Positions 1 to 7,502 are shown, counted from the stretch's first letter. The stretch: 13,429 bases of DNA from Gammaproteobacteria bacterium (GCA_024280785.1 JAJRPK010000365.1:1-13429), one strand, 5' to 3'. The notes: a model not told the origin generated them from the sequence alone. Translations and numbers: made by a program.

Positions 1-1260
1 GATCCTCTATCTTACAGCGGCATTCAAGAAAATCTAATTTCAAGCATCACTTTAGTTGCCAGCAACAACTGGAATGAATTTTACTGCTATCATTTTGACG
101 GCAGCGAAGCAATCGATCAATGCCTAACACACTATTTTAGTTACTCAAAACCAGACAGTGAAACCAAGCCTCCTAAAAGATCCATTTTTTGTGCCTGCCC
201 AACCCGACCGACCGCTATTACTGAACGCATAGAGCAATTATTTGACGATATTGAAGATTGTTATTTTCACAATAAAGCAAAGGGTAAAGAAGACAAAGGA
301 CGTATCGAATACAAGAACAGAGAAAATAAAGACAGCGACACTGGTTTGAACAAGCCAAGACAATTAAACTCTCAGAACAAACGATATATATTTGAATCGG
401 CCAATGCATTCCACCTGATGTATTGGCAGGATGGTAATCCCATTGTCACTCAAACCCATTCAGAAAAGAGTTTACTTGTAAATTTAGGCAATCCAGACGC
501 AGCAGGCCCGATTGTTATAGACCGATTTGCATTAACTCATCACCCGCTTAACACCATCAGCAGAACACTCGAATCAGTCCGTTCTGACAGTACTACCGCC
601 CATAGCCGAGAGAGAAGCCCCGATAATACGATAAGAGTATTTTATGAGGTGAATGGCAAGCAAGCCAACACCTATCTCATTGACCATCAGCAAGCGTTAT
701 CAATCTCAATTATTCCGTTTGAAAGTACGCGAGCATTTATTCTGCCGCTCAGCCGATTTATCGAACAAAGTGTTTTACGTCAATTTACTTCATCACAGTC
801 CGTCGACCTTTCATCGACGTTAGAAGATGATAAAGCTACTTCCTCATCAGTGCTACAAACTCATTACCCTGTAGGGCAACCTGACATAGAGTTTTACGCC
901 CTCCAAAAAACCAAGACTGGCTACAGCACTACCCCTGTTCCGACCGAATCAAACATTAGCGCTAACTACCTGGCCATCAAAGCGATTGGAACACAAAGCT
1001 CACTTGGCGATATCAAATGGGTCATTTATTGTGGCGACAGTAAATTTGATTCCTCGATTCTCGGTGAAAATCTATTTATTGAAGTTGCCCGTTCGATTCA
1101 AAAACATCGCAAACCGGGGCAAACGGCTTATCGATGTTACATTACCGACATAGATATCGGCGGTAACTACAACGAAATGGCCAGCTTATCTCACGATTTA
1201 CATTATAAGCTTCAGTTAGAACAAGAGCTCAACCAAGCCTTTCTATCTCTAAACCGTTAA
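1..1260 (+). CDS. cyaA: Class I adenylate cyclase, C-terminal part (5' truncated by window)
   Basis: The frame is open from base 1 to the TAA at 1258-1260, giving 419 residues with no start in the window, so the TTG at 346 is an internal codon and not the true start. Class I adenylate cyclases make cAMP from ATP in the cytoplasm and run to about 850-950 residues. The missing upstream half would hold the catalytic domain, so this part is the C-terminal regulatory half. Family-like stretches include RYIFESANAFHLMYW just after residue 125 and a polar, variable linker before it (KAKGKEDKGRIEYKNRENK). Support also comes from position: cyaA lies near lptM, dapF, DUF484, xerC and yigB in enterobacteria and pseudomonads. 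No convincing intrinsic terminator follows. The assignment rests on motif recall plus synteny, as the catalytic residues are out of view. Confidence 0.75.
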   Translation, partial: DPLSYSGIQENLISSITLVASNNWNEFYCYHFDGSEAIDQCLTHYFSYSKPDSETKPPKRSIFCACPTRPTAITERIEQLFDDIEDCYFHNKAKGKEDKGRIEYKNRENKDSDTGLNKPRQLNSQNKRYIFESANAFHLMYWQDGNPIVTQTHSEKSLLVNLGNPDAAGPIVIDRFALTHHPLNTISRTLESVRSDSTTAHSRERSPDNTIRVFYEVNGKQANTYLIDHQQALSISIIPFESTRAFILPLSRFIEQSVLRQFTSSQSVDLSSTLEDDKATSSSVLQTHYPVGQPDIEFYALQKTKTGYSTTPVPTESNISANYLAIKAIGTQSSLGDIKWVIYCGDSKFDSSILGENLFIEVARSIQKHRKPGQTAYRCYITDIDIGGNYNEMASLSHDLHYKLQLEQELNQAFLSLNR

Positions 1261-1422
1261 CCGGGCGCTCTTCTATATGACTCGCCTAGCTAAATAGCTT
1301 TTAAATACCCCGCTGCAACGGTAATCCGATTTCCCTTATCCCTTCGCTACGGCCACTTTCACTAGCGACAAAATACCAATGCTCATTAGCCCGCCTATAT
1401 GGGTATATGCCTTTTTGCTCGT

Positions 1423-1428
1423 TATAAT
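1423..1428 (+). promoter_or_regulatory. Candidate sigma-70 -10 box for lptM
   Basis: A perfect TATAAT lies 50 bases upstream of the lptM ATG in the cyaA-lptM gap. The hexamer at the usual -35 distance (TGGGTA at 1400-1405) is poor. A 6-bp inverted repeat, AGCCCG at 1388-1393 and CGGGCT at 1431-1436, brackets the box. It would drive the lptM-lysA-dapF-DUF484-xerC-HAD run. The call is inference from one good hexamer. Confidence 0.4.
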
Positions 1429-1478
1429 CTCGGGCTCATGATGTAATCAAGGCATCGCTGATCCACGAGACTTAAACC

Positions 1479-1670
1479 ATGCGCCAAATCGTTCGATTGC
1501 TCGTTGGTATTACGCTACTGGCTTTACTGTTCGCTTGCGGCCAAAAGGGCGCCCTCTACCTCCCGCAGGAAAAGCCAGCCGCAAAGGTCGACATTTCGAC
1601 CATAACAACGGAGTCCGTGAGCATCAAAGAATCGACCGCCGATAAGGAAATTAACGATAAAGTGCTGTAA
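1479..1670 (+). CDS. lptM: LptM / LppL / YifL small lipoprotein
   Basis: This is a 63-residue lipoprotein. A short basic start (MRQIVR) is followed by a hydrophobic stretch and a lipobox LFAC, with the lipidated Cys at residue 20. The sequence right after it, CGQKGALYLP, is the hallmark of the LptM/YifL family (CGxKGPLYxP). In E. coli LptM helps the outer-membrane LPS translocon LptDE mature its disulfide bonds; that role is established for the family, not shown here. The tail after residue 30 is polar and probably disordered. The gene stands just before lysA and dapF, as in Pseudomonas. The ribosome site is weak (GAG about ten bases before ATG). A frataxin gene (cyaY), often found nearby in relatives, is absent from the gap before it. 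Confidence 0.9.
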   Translation: MRQIVRLLVGITLLALLFACGQKGALYLPQEKPAAKVDISTITTESVSIKESTADKEINDKVL

Positions 1671-1723
1671 AAATAGCACCGAAATTTATTCCCCTTTTTT
1701 TTCCAGGATCTACTATTTGTAAC

Positions 1724-2980
1724 ATGTCAGACTTTCACTATCAAAATGGCCAGCTGATGGCCGAACAGAGCTCGCTTACAGAAATTGCAAAAGCTGCAGG
1801 CACCCCAACATACGTTTATTCTAAAAAATCTTTAGAACAAAATTATCTCGCCTATAGAGATGCCTTAGACATCGACAGTAATACCAACCACCTCGTCTGT
1901 TTTTCTGTTAAGGCCAATTCGAATATCGGCGTGCTCAGCGTACTTGCCAAACTGGGTAGTGGGTTCGATATCGTCTCGGCGGGTGAATTAGAACGTGTCT
2001 TATTGGCAGGCGGTGATCCTGCAAAAATTGTGTTTTCAGGTATTGCGAAATCCACCTCAGAAATCCAACGTGCCTTAGAAGTAGGCGTTCACTGCTTTAA
2101 TGTCGAGTCGGTAACCGAGCTCGACCGAATTGCCGAGGTGTCTTCTAACATGGGCTGCACTGCACCTATATCGATCAGGGTTAACCCCGATGTGGATGCA
2201 AAAACACACCCTTATATTTCTACCGGACTCAAAGAAAACAAATTTGGCATAGATATCGAGCAAGCGCTGCAAGTTTATCAGTACGCTAGCACTCTCAATA
2301 GCCTGCGTATCGTTGGTATCGATTGCCATATTGGCTCACAACTGACAACGCTAACTCCCTTTAATGATTCACTAACGCGCTTACTACGCCTAGTCGATCA
2401 ACTTGAAAAGATAGGCATCTCTTTACAACACATTGATGTCGGCGGAGGATTGGGCGTTTGTTACCAAAATGAGCAACCGCCTAGCCCACAAGAATACGTG
2501 GCATCTCTCATTGAGGCTATGAAGGGCAGAACTCAATCCTTGATTATGGAGCCAGGCCGTTCGATTGCAGCGAATGCAGGCGTACTCATTACTCGCGTCG
2601 ATACTATCAAAGAAAATCCGCACAAACGCTTTGCCATTATTGACGCTGCTATGAATGACATGATTCGCCCCGCATTGTACGACGCGTGGCTTAATATTTT
2701 GCCCGTCGTACAGGCCCCTCAAGGCCCACTAAAAAACTACGATGTAGTGGGTCCCGTTTGTGAAACCGGAGATTTCATGGGTAAAGATCGTGAGCTGGCC
2801 ATTGCAGAAGGTGATTTACTGTGTGTTTGCTCTGCGGGAGCCTATGGATTTGTTATGTCTTCAAACTATAATAGTCGTGTACGTGCCTCAGAAATTATCG
2901 TGGATGGCGACAAATTTCATTTCGTCAGAGACCGCGAAACCATGGAAGACCTGGTTCGCGGTGAACGTACCATCGATTAG
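1724..2980 (+). CDS. lysA: Diaminopimelate decarboxylase
   Basis: LysA removes CO2 from meso-2,6-diaminopimelate to give L-lysine, using PLP, in the cytoplasm. The 418-residue product has the usual family length. Visible motifs: the PLP-binding lysine in SVKANSN (K63), CHIGSQ with the PLP-stacking histidine at residue 202, the glycine loop VGGGLG near 239-244, EPGRS at 276-280 for phosphate binding, the catalytic cysteine in GPVCETGDF (C346), and GAYGF with Y374. It is an alanine-racemase-like barrel followed by a beta-barrel domain. The only purine-rich site, AGGA, lies rather far upstream of the ATG, after a run of eight T, so initiation may depend on context. dapF follows after 65 bases and supplies its substrate. 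Confidence 0.97.
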   Translation: MSDFHYQNGQLMAEQSSLTEIAKAAGTPTYVYSKKSLEQNYLAYRDALDIDSNTNHLVCFSVKANSNIGVLSVLAKLGSGFDIVSAGELERVLLAGGDPAKIVFSGIAKSTSEIQRALEVGVHCFNVESVTELDRIAEVSSNMGCTAPISIRVNPDVDAKTHPYISTGLKENKFGIDIEQALQVYQYASTLNSLRIVGIDCHIGSQLTTLTPFNDSLTRLLRLVDQLEKIGISLQHIDVGGGLGVCYQNEQPPSPQEYVASLIEAMKGRTQSLIMEPGRSIAANAGVLITRVDTIKENPHKRFAIIDAAMNDMIRPALYDAWLNILPVVQAPQGPLKNYDVVGPVCETGDFMGKDRELAIAEGDLLCVCSAGAYGFVMSSNYNSRVRASEIIVDGDKFHFVRDRETMEDLVRGERTID

Positions 2981-3045
2981 CTACAGAGCTTTCATTTCGT
3001 TGATTAAATTTGAACGGATAAACCTCACCAAATAGATATCTCACT

Positions 3046-3876
3046 ATGCAGTTGCGATTTACTAAAATGCACGGACTAGGTAATGACTTTGTCGTTATCG
3101 ATCTGTTATCGCAAGACGCCAACCTGAGCGCCGAGCAAATTCGGTATATTGCCAACCGAACCCGGGGGGTAGGCTGTGATCAGGTTTTATTAGTTGAGCC
3201 TCCTGCCACAGCCAATACTGATTTTCACTACCGTATTTTTAATTGTGATGGCAACGAGGTCGAACAATGCGGCAATGGCGCCCGCTGTTTTGGCAAATTT
3301 GTGATCGATAAAAAATTAACCGGTAAGCGTAAGCTATTAGTGTCGACCGCCAATGGACTGCTCACTATCGATGTGCTCCAAAACAATACCGTTAGAGTTG
3401 AAATGGGTATACCTCAGTTCTCGCCAGAAAAGATTCCCTTTGCCGCTAAAGAGCAGGCCAACTTCTATACGGTAGAGCATAGCTTGGGTAGCACAGAAAT
3501 TAGCGCCGTATCAATGGGTAACCCTCACGCAGTAATCATTGTCGACTCGATCGATGATGCCCCAGTGTCAGAACTCGGCTCCGTACTAGAAAAGCACGAA
3601 CGCTTTCCCGAGCGAGTCAACGTTGGTTTTATGCAAATTCTTTCACCCACCGCTATCAAACTGCGGGTTTTTGAACGTGGAACTGGCGAAACTCAAGCCT
3701 GCGGAAGCGGCGCCTGTGCTGCCGTCGTCACCGGGCAAAAAAATGGCATCCTCGACGCCACAGTGGATGTAGAATTACTCGGCGGACATTTAACGATTCA
3801 TTGGCCTGGCGGTAGCGCTCCCGTAGTGATGACCGGCAGTGCCACCAAAGTCTACGACGGAAAAATCAAAATATGA
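3046..3876 (+). CDS. dapF: Diaminopimelate epimerase
   Basis: DapF converts LL-diaminopimelate to the meso form, needed for lysine and for peptidoglycan cross-links. The 276 residues match the family length. The protein begins with the typical KMHGLGNDFVVID. It carries both active-site cysteines that act as acid and base: C75 in EQCGNGARC and C219 in TQACGSGACA. The substrate-binding MGNPHAV (157-163) and ERGTGET (210-216) are also present. There is no clear Shine-Dalgarno sequence before the ATG, so translation may depend on reading from lysA. Its stop overlaps the start of the next gene in an ATGA, which points to coupled translation. Confidence 0.97.
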   Translation: MQLRFTKMHGLGNDFVVIDLLSQDANLSAEQIRYIANRTRGVGCDQVLLVEPPATANTDFHYRIFNCDGNEVEQCGNGARCFGKFVIDKKLTGKRKLLVSTANGLLTIDVLQNNTVRVEMGIPQFSPEKIPFAAKEQANFYTVEHSLGSTEISAVSMGNPHAVIIVDSIDDAPVSELGSVLEKHERFPERVNVGFMQILSPTAIKLRVFERGTGETQACGSGACAAVVTGQKNGILDATVDVELLGGHLTIHWPGGSAPVVMTGSATKVYDGKIKI

Positions 3877-4673
3877 CATCAGCTACAATAACAGCAAAGC
3901 AAACCACAGCGTCGCATAGTTCTCATGACTCAACTAATAACGGCTCAGCTAATAACGATAACGCTATAAGCCCTGAAACAGTCGCCGCTTATTTAGTAGC
4001 AAACCCTGACTTTTTTCGTCACTACCCCACTATTTTAGCGGACATGACATTGCCTCACTTTAGCGGTAACGCTGTCTCGCTTATCGAACGTCAAGTCGCC
4101 ATTCTCAGAGATCGTGGAATTCAATCACGCCACAAACTCGGCGAACTAATTGATATCGCCAAAGAAAATGATAGTTTATTTCAAAAAACTCAATCTTTAG
4201 TATTAGAGCTATTGAGCACTAATAATTTGACACAAATGTTTTCCTTGCTTAAAACTCGATTAATAAAGAATTTTGATATCGAATCTGTCAGCCTATTACT
4301 ACTTACCGACCATAACAGCACACTAACCAATAACATCGACGAACAATATGTTCGCTCTTACAACAGCGCATCACAAGAAATTGAAGGAATCATTGCTAAC
4401 AGCCACTCGCTATGCGGTAGTTTGCGTGAAAATGAAGCCGCTTTTATTTTTGCCCCCCCGCAAGCCATACCGCAAACGATAGGGTCTGCCGCTATCGCCT
4501 GTCGCCCTATCGGCATTGACGACACTTCTTCGCCCACCGTTTTGTTGCTTGCGGTAGCCCACCAAGACCCCAACCACTATGACAATCAAACCGGCACTTT
4601 GTTTTTAGATTATCTCGCCGACATTCTAACGACTCAGCTATTGCACGCTACCAATGCTAATAAAATCGAATAA
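3873..4673 (+). CDS. DUF484 family (GAF-like) protein
   Basis: This is a 266-residue cytoplasmic protein of the DUF484 family (YigA in E. coli), nearly always found between dapF and xerC. The first 31 residues are low complexity (Ser, Thr, Asn, Ala) and may be a tail or a start-site overcall. The conserved part opens with PETVAAYLVANPDFFRHYP at about 34-52, followed by a helical, coiled-coil-prone segment (70-115). A GAF-like domain follows to about 256 with CGSLRENEAAFIF, GSAAIACRP and the end motif GTLFLDYLADIL. GAF folds often bind small ligands, but the ligand and role of DUF484 are unknown to me. The ATGA overlap with dapF and the xerC start 29 bases after its stop place it in the same operon. 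Confidence 0.9.
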   Translation: MTSATITAKQTTASHSSHDSTNNGSANNDNAISPETVAAYLVANPDFFRHYPTILADMTLPHFSGNAVSLIERQVAILRDRGIQSRHKLGELIDIAKENDSLFQKTQSLVLELLSTNNLTQMFSLLKTRLIKNFDIESVSLLLLTDHNSTLTNNIDEQYVRSYNSASQEIEGIIANSHSLCGSLRENEAAFIFAPPQAIPQTIGSAAIACRPIGIDDTSSPTVLLLAVAHQDPNHYDNQTGTLFLDYLADILTTQLLHATNANKIE

Positions 4674-4702
4674 GCCAGCTATTACGCGCAAAGGTCCCAT
4701 TG

Positions 4703-5797
4703 ATGAGTAAGCGGATAACAAATAATCCGCTGCTACCGAGCGCAACTATATCGATAGCTAGTCCAGACTTTCCGCCCACATTAGCCAACGGTATTACCAA
4801 TTTTATTGAGTACCTTCGAATAGTGCGAAGGCTATCCCCCCATACTGTTAAAGCATACCAAGCGGACCTGGATCGATTTTCTGCTTACTGCCTAAATATA
4901 CCGTTAGAGTTAATTCAAGACATCGATACTCCCACAGTAAGAATGTTTGCCAGCAAGCTGCATCGGCAAGGGTTGGCACCGAGATCCATCCAACGAAAGT
5001 TATCCAGTATCCGCAGTTTTTTTGACTTTTCACGGCAACAATTGCTACCCATTACCGCTCGTGACTTTAATCCAGCCAATGATGTTAAGGCACCAAAATT
5101 TCCACAAAAACTACCGACAACCATGGACGTTGATCAAGTCAAAGCTTTGCTCGACAATGCTGCAAAACCAAATCTTGGCAGAACCAAAAAAAGAGCTGGC
5201 GACGAGTCTTTGTTAGTCCGTGACCACGCAATTATGGAGACATTTTACGCATCAGGACTTCGACTCGCCGAACTCGCATTGCTAGACATAGCCGACGTCG
5301 ATTTAAACACAGGCCTTATAACCGTAACCGGTAAAGGGAGTAAACAACGAATCCTGCCACTGGGTAAAGCTGCCATAACTGCTATAACAAAGTGGCTACA
5401 ACAAAGAAATGCGTTAGCCGATGGAGACGAACTAGCAATGTTTGTTAGCCTTCGAGGAACCCGCCTATCTCATAGGGCAATCCAACAACGACTAAAGGTA
5501 GCAACTGCGCATTTGACCCACCAACAAAACTTACATCCGCATATGCTAAGGCACTCGTTTGCTAGCCACATACTGGAATCTAGCGGAGATCTTCGCGCCG
5601 TTCAGGAGTTGCTAGGCCATGCTAATTTATCGACCACGCAAATATACACTCATCTAGACTTTCAACATTTGGCTAGCGTTTACGACAAGACCCATCCACG
5701 TGCGCACATTAGACGCACAGCCATCAAGCAAACGTTAACAAATAGCCGTCCCACTAGCCCCAAAAAACCTTTGCCCCGGCCAGTGAATAATGAATAA
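4703..5797 (+). CDS. xerC: Tyrosine recombinase XerC
   Basis: XerC works with XerD at the dif site to resolve chromosome dimers. The chosen ATG at 4703 has AAAGG about eight bases upstream; a TTG one codon earlier is less likely. The 364-residue product has an N-terminal SAM-like DNA-binding domain (about 29-112, with LSPHTVKAYQADL) and a catalytic domain with the full set R187 (SGLRLAEL), K211 (TGKGSKQR), H280 and R283 (HPHMLRHSF), H306 (LLGHANLS) and nucleophile Y315 (TQIYTHLDF). It is about 60 residues longer than usual XerC. The extra is an N-terminal leader of about 25 residues, a basic insert near 154-170, and a Pro/Lys-rich tail after 335. XerC rather than XerD is supported by its place after dapF and DUF484. 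It overlaps the next gene by eight bases. Confidence 0.93.
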   Translation: MSKRITNNPLLPSATISIASPDFPPTLANGITNFIEYLRIVRRLSPHTVKAYQADLDRFSAYCLNIPLELIQDIDTPTVRMFASKLHRQGLAPRSIQRKLSSIRSFFDFSRQQLLPITARDFNPANDVKAPKFPQKLPTTMDVDQVKALLDNAAKPNLGRTKKRAGDESLLVRDHAIMETFYASGLRLAELALLDIADVDLNTGLITVTGKGSKQRILPLGKAAITAITKWLQQRNALADGDELAMFVSLRGTRLSHRAIQQRLKVATAHLTHQQNLHPHMLRHSFASHILESSGDLRAVQELLGHANLSTTQIYTHLDFQHLASVYDKTHPRAHIRRTAIKQTLTNSRPTSPKKPLPRPVNNE

Positions 5798-6620
5798 AAT
5801 TAAAGCCATCACCTTTGATTTAGACGACACCCTATGGCCGCTAAAACCTACGCTAATCCGTGCGGAAAAAGAAACGTATCAATGGCTAAAAACTAATGCG
5901 AGTAAACTTACCGATAAATATAGCCTAAAAGAAATGGGCGCTTACCGGTTTAAAATATTCAAAGAAAACAACGAGTATCGCCACCAAATCAGTAAGGTGC
6001 GCATTGCAACTATCCTCCAACTGGCGCAAGAAAGCGGTTACAGTGAAACGCTGGCAAAAGAAATCGCCGAGCAATCGTTTCAAATTCACTACCAGCTTAG
6101 ACAAGCCGTAAATTGCTATGACGGAGTTGAAGAGATGCTTCAACAGCTTTCTGAAAGCTATTTACTCGGTGCAATAAGTAACGGTAACGCCAACGCCAGC
6201 AAGACCAATATTGGTCAATATTTTTCTTTTACTTTATCAGCAGAACAAGTTAATGCGAGCAAACCAGATCAAACGATTTTTTTAACCGCGCTTAAAAAAA
6301 TCGACGGTCTTCTTGGTGCGAAAACTAATGCTGAAGAAGTGGTGCACGTTGGAGACGATTTTTACTGCGATATCATTGGAGCTAAACGAGTTAACTTTAA
6401 AGCTATCTGGTTCGACAATGTGAAGGCCGATTCCATCAGTTCAACAACCGATAAAAAAATCAATCACACAAACTATTTAAAAAATGATGGGGAGGCAAGC
6501 AGGAAAGACAAGAGTGGGGCGAAGCAACCAAAATCAATGCAGGCTGCTGACTTAAACATCGAAGCAGATGCCGTTATAAAAAATATTCAGGATTTACCGA
6601 CCGTACTCAATAATATTTAG
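5790..6620 (+). CDS. yigB: HAD-superfamily phosphatase, YigB type
   Basis: This is a cytoplasmic haloacid-dehalogenase-fold hydrolase. Motif I is FDLDDTLW with nucleophile D10 and acid/base D12. Motif II is the serine in AISNGN (S130), motif III is the lysine in NASKPD (K158), and motif IV is VGDDFYCD (D189, D190, D194). In E. coli YigB dephosphorylates 5-amino-6-(5-phosphoribitylamino)uracil, a riboflavin step, and FMN; the same substrate here is inference from family and from the xerC-yigB neighbour pair. At 276 residues it is about 40 longer than E. coli YigB. The extra is a polar Lys/Ser/Asn-rich stretch at about 213-252, between the last HAD motif and the C-terminal helix. The start overlaps the xerC end and lacks a strong ribosome site, so coupling is likely. 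Confidence 0.85.
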   Translation: MNKIKAITFDLDDTLWPLKPTLIRAEKETYQWLKTNASKLTDKYSLKEMGAYRFKIFKENNEYRHQISKVRIATILQLAQESGYSETLAKEIAEQSFQIHYQLRQAVNCYDGVEEMLQQLSESYLLGAISNGNANASKTNIGQYFSFTLSAEQVNASKPDQTIFLTALKKIDGLLGAKTNAEEVVHVGDDFYCDIIGAKRVNFKAIWFDNVKADSISSTTDKKINHTNYLKNDGEASRKDKSGAKQPKSMQAADLNIEADAVIKNIQDLPTVLNNI

Positions 6621-6645
6621 CCTAATATAATAATAAAAATTAGGC
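6620..6645. terminator. Weak candidate bidirectional terminator between yigB and sutA
   Basis: GCCTAAT at 6620-6626 and ATTAGGC at 6639-6645 form a 7-bp stem with a 12-base AT-rich loop, exactly between two converging genes. Neither side has a clean T-run right after the stem, so its efficiency is doubtful. The convergent position is the main support. Confidence 0.35.
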
Positions 6646-6648
6646 CCA

Positions 6649-7092
6649 TTATATTGGCCGGCTGCCGTAGTTACTCTCAGGCTTACGCGGTGGATCACCC
6701 ATAACATTTGCGGCAATATTACTGATCTTACCGCCCGCTTTAAGAAACAACTCAACTTCGGAATCAAGTAGAGTTCGCACACGATCTCTACTTGCCACCG
6801 TGCGCGTTTCCGCCACTTCATCTTTAGAACCGATAAAAGACAAATCAACGTTGGCAACCTTTGCTAACTTCAGCTCGCTTGCCGATGAAGCTTCATCTAA
6901 TACCAAGGATTTAGATTTAGACGCCGTTTTCTTTGCGCTGGGCTTTTTATTAGGTGCAGCCTTTTTGGGTGCAGCCTTTTTGGGTGCAGTCGTTTTGGGT
7001 GCAGCCCTTTTAGTCGCTGTCTTTTTCAGCACAGTCTTTTTAGACTCAGTTTTTTTCTTGACACTGACGATTTTTACTTCTTTCTTTTTCAC
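6649..7092 (-). CDS. sutA: SutA-like RNA polymerase-associated protein with Lys-rich N-terminus
   Basis: This is a 147-residue protein read from a GTG at 7092, which has GAGAG seven bases upstream; an ATG at 7140 has no ribosome site and would add a hydrophobic stretch. The C-terminal end (about 104-147) has VRTLLDSEVELFLKAGGKI and DPPRKPESNYGSRPI, which match my recollection of Pseudomonas SutA (DPPKKPDxKYGSRPI). SutA binds RNA polymerase and alters transcription initiation in slow-growing cells. In Pseudomonas the gene also lies beside amtB. Here residues 1-61 are strongly basic (23 Lys by hand count, only two Glu) with KKAAP pentapeptide repeats, like histone H1 or AlgP tails, while Pseudomonas SutA has an acidic N-terminus as I recall it. 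Residues 62-103 are a mixed linker. The SutA assignment rests on the C-terminal motif and synteny. Confidence 0.75.
   Translation of the reverse strand: MKKKEVKIVSVKKKTESKKTVLKKTATKRAAPKTTAPKKAAPKKAAPNKKPSAKKTASKSKSLVLDEASSASELKLAKVANVDLSFIGSKDEVAETRTVASRDRVRTLLDSEVELFLKAGGKISNIAANVMGDPPRKPESNYGSRPI
6953..7012 (-). repeat. Four tandem 15-bp repeats encoding the K-K-A-A-P tail
   Basis: Four consecutive units run at 6953-6967, 6968-6982, 6983-6997 and 6998-7012. The first two are identical (GGTGCAGCCTTTTTG on the + strand); the third and fourth differ at two or three bases. They are in frame inside the SutA-like gene and encode KKAAP, KKAAP, KTTAP and KRAAP. The unit is a whole number of codons, so gain or loss of copies would keep the frame. 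Confidence 0.9.
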
Positions 7093-7254
7093 AGGACAAC
7101 TCTCAACGATTAAAGCAAATACTGACAAACCAACTGTCATTTTTGGAGGTATGTTTAGTTATAGACAAGAAATAAAAAAACGCCACGCTATTTATCGAAA
7201 AACAAAATTAATTTTTTATTATTGTAGAGACTCTCCCATATACCACTAGATATT

Positions 7255-7315
7255 GTGCCTAGCTGACACAGCAGGCACTAGCTGGTGAAATGCTCACCAA
7301 TTAGTACCTACTGTA
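7255..7315 (-). promoter_or_regulatory. Two mutually exclusive RNA hairpins upstream of sutA
   Basis: On the - strand the segment 7315-7302 pairs with 7280-7267 as a 14-bp stem. It continues inward, across one mismatch, into a 7-bp stem (UGGUGA with UCACCA plus one G-U) closing a 5-base loop at 7289-7293. The non-Watson-Crick positions 7267/7315, 7272/7310, 7276/7306 and 7282/7300 are all G-U in - strand RNA but C-A in + strand RNA, so the structure favours the - strand. The same 3' arm can instead pair with 7255-7264: GTGCCT at 7255-7260 with AGGCAC at 7273-7278, plus GCT/AGC, one bulged A and a 5-base loop. The two folds share an arm and exclude each other, as in attenuators and riboswitches. 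No T-run follows, so it is not a plain terminator. Function is unknown; it could be a sutA leader or a small RNA. Confidence 0.5.
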
Positions 7316-7455
7316 AAATATCGATGCCATACATAGAGAAAAAACAACATTTTAAGCAATCCTGATAAATTACCGCTAACAAGAACTATTTAGCCATCCC
7401 CACTAGAAACAGGGGTATTTACAACCGATACTTTTGAAAAAATATCGGCGCGGAC

Positions 7456-7480
7456 AAAAAAAAGCCGCCTAAGCGACCTT
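7456..7480 (-). terminator. Intrinsic terminator of glnK2
   Basis: On the - strand, AGGTCGC and GCGGCTT form a 7-bp stem (two G-T wobbles) around the loop TTAG, followed directly by eight T (the A-run at 7456-7463). It sits 23 bases after the glnK2 stop. Confidence 0.75.
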
Positions 7481-7502
7481 TCTATATAAAGTACAATAAA
7501 AA

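Larger units (their letters stand above)
7093..7502. other. Intergenic region between glnK2 and the SutA-like gene
   Basis: This 410-base stretch has no convincing gene. From right to left, in the direction of the flanking genes, it holds the glnK2 terminator (7456-7480), a 6-bp inverted repeat CCGATA / TATCGG (7425-7430 and 7443-7448), an AT-rich segment that may contain the sutA promoter, the paired hairpins at 7255-7315, and a T/A-rich leader. A short inverted repeat TGACA-N7-TGTCA lies at 7123-7139. No sigma-70 promoter stood out. A weak -10-like TATTTT would start transcription near the first hairpin arm. Confidence 0.6.

Noticed and set aside
1286..1305. AGCTAAATAGCTTTT after cyaA as a terminator
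   Set aside because: The stem has only four weak pairs.
1662..1679. Hairpin GTGCT-N8-AGCAC at the end of lptM followed by a T-run
   Set aside because: The stem is five pairs and the eight T lie about fifteen bases further on, so it is not a proper intrinsic terminator before lysA.
2760..3035. 91-codon + strand frame overlapping the end of lysA
   Set aside because: It lies inside lysA in another frame and shows no family motif.
6800..7249. 149-codon open frame on the + strand with a hydrophobic FLGAAFLGAAF stretch
   Set aside because: It is the antisense of the KKAAP repeat region; the apparent membrane segment is the complement of Lys/Ala/Pro codons.
7275..7290. GCACTAGCTGGTG resembling an NtrC site
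   Set aside because: The half-site spacing is one base short of the NtrC palindrome, and the bases are explained by the RNA hairpin.
7315..7330. TGGCATCGATATTTTAC on the - strand as a sigma-54 promoter for sutA
   Set aside because: The -24 part is good but the -12 part (TTTTA) lacks the GC pair.
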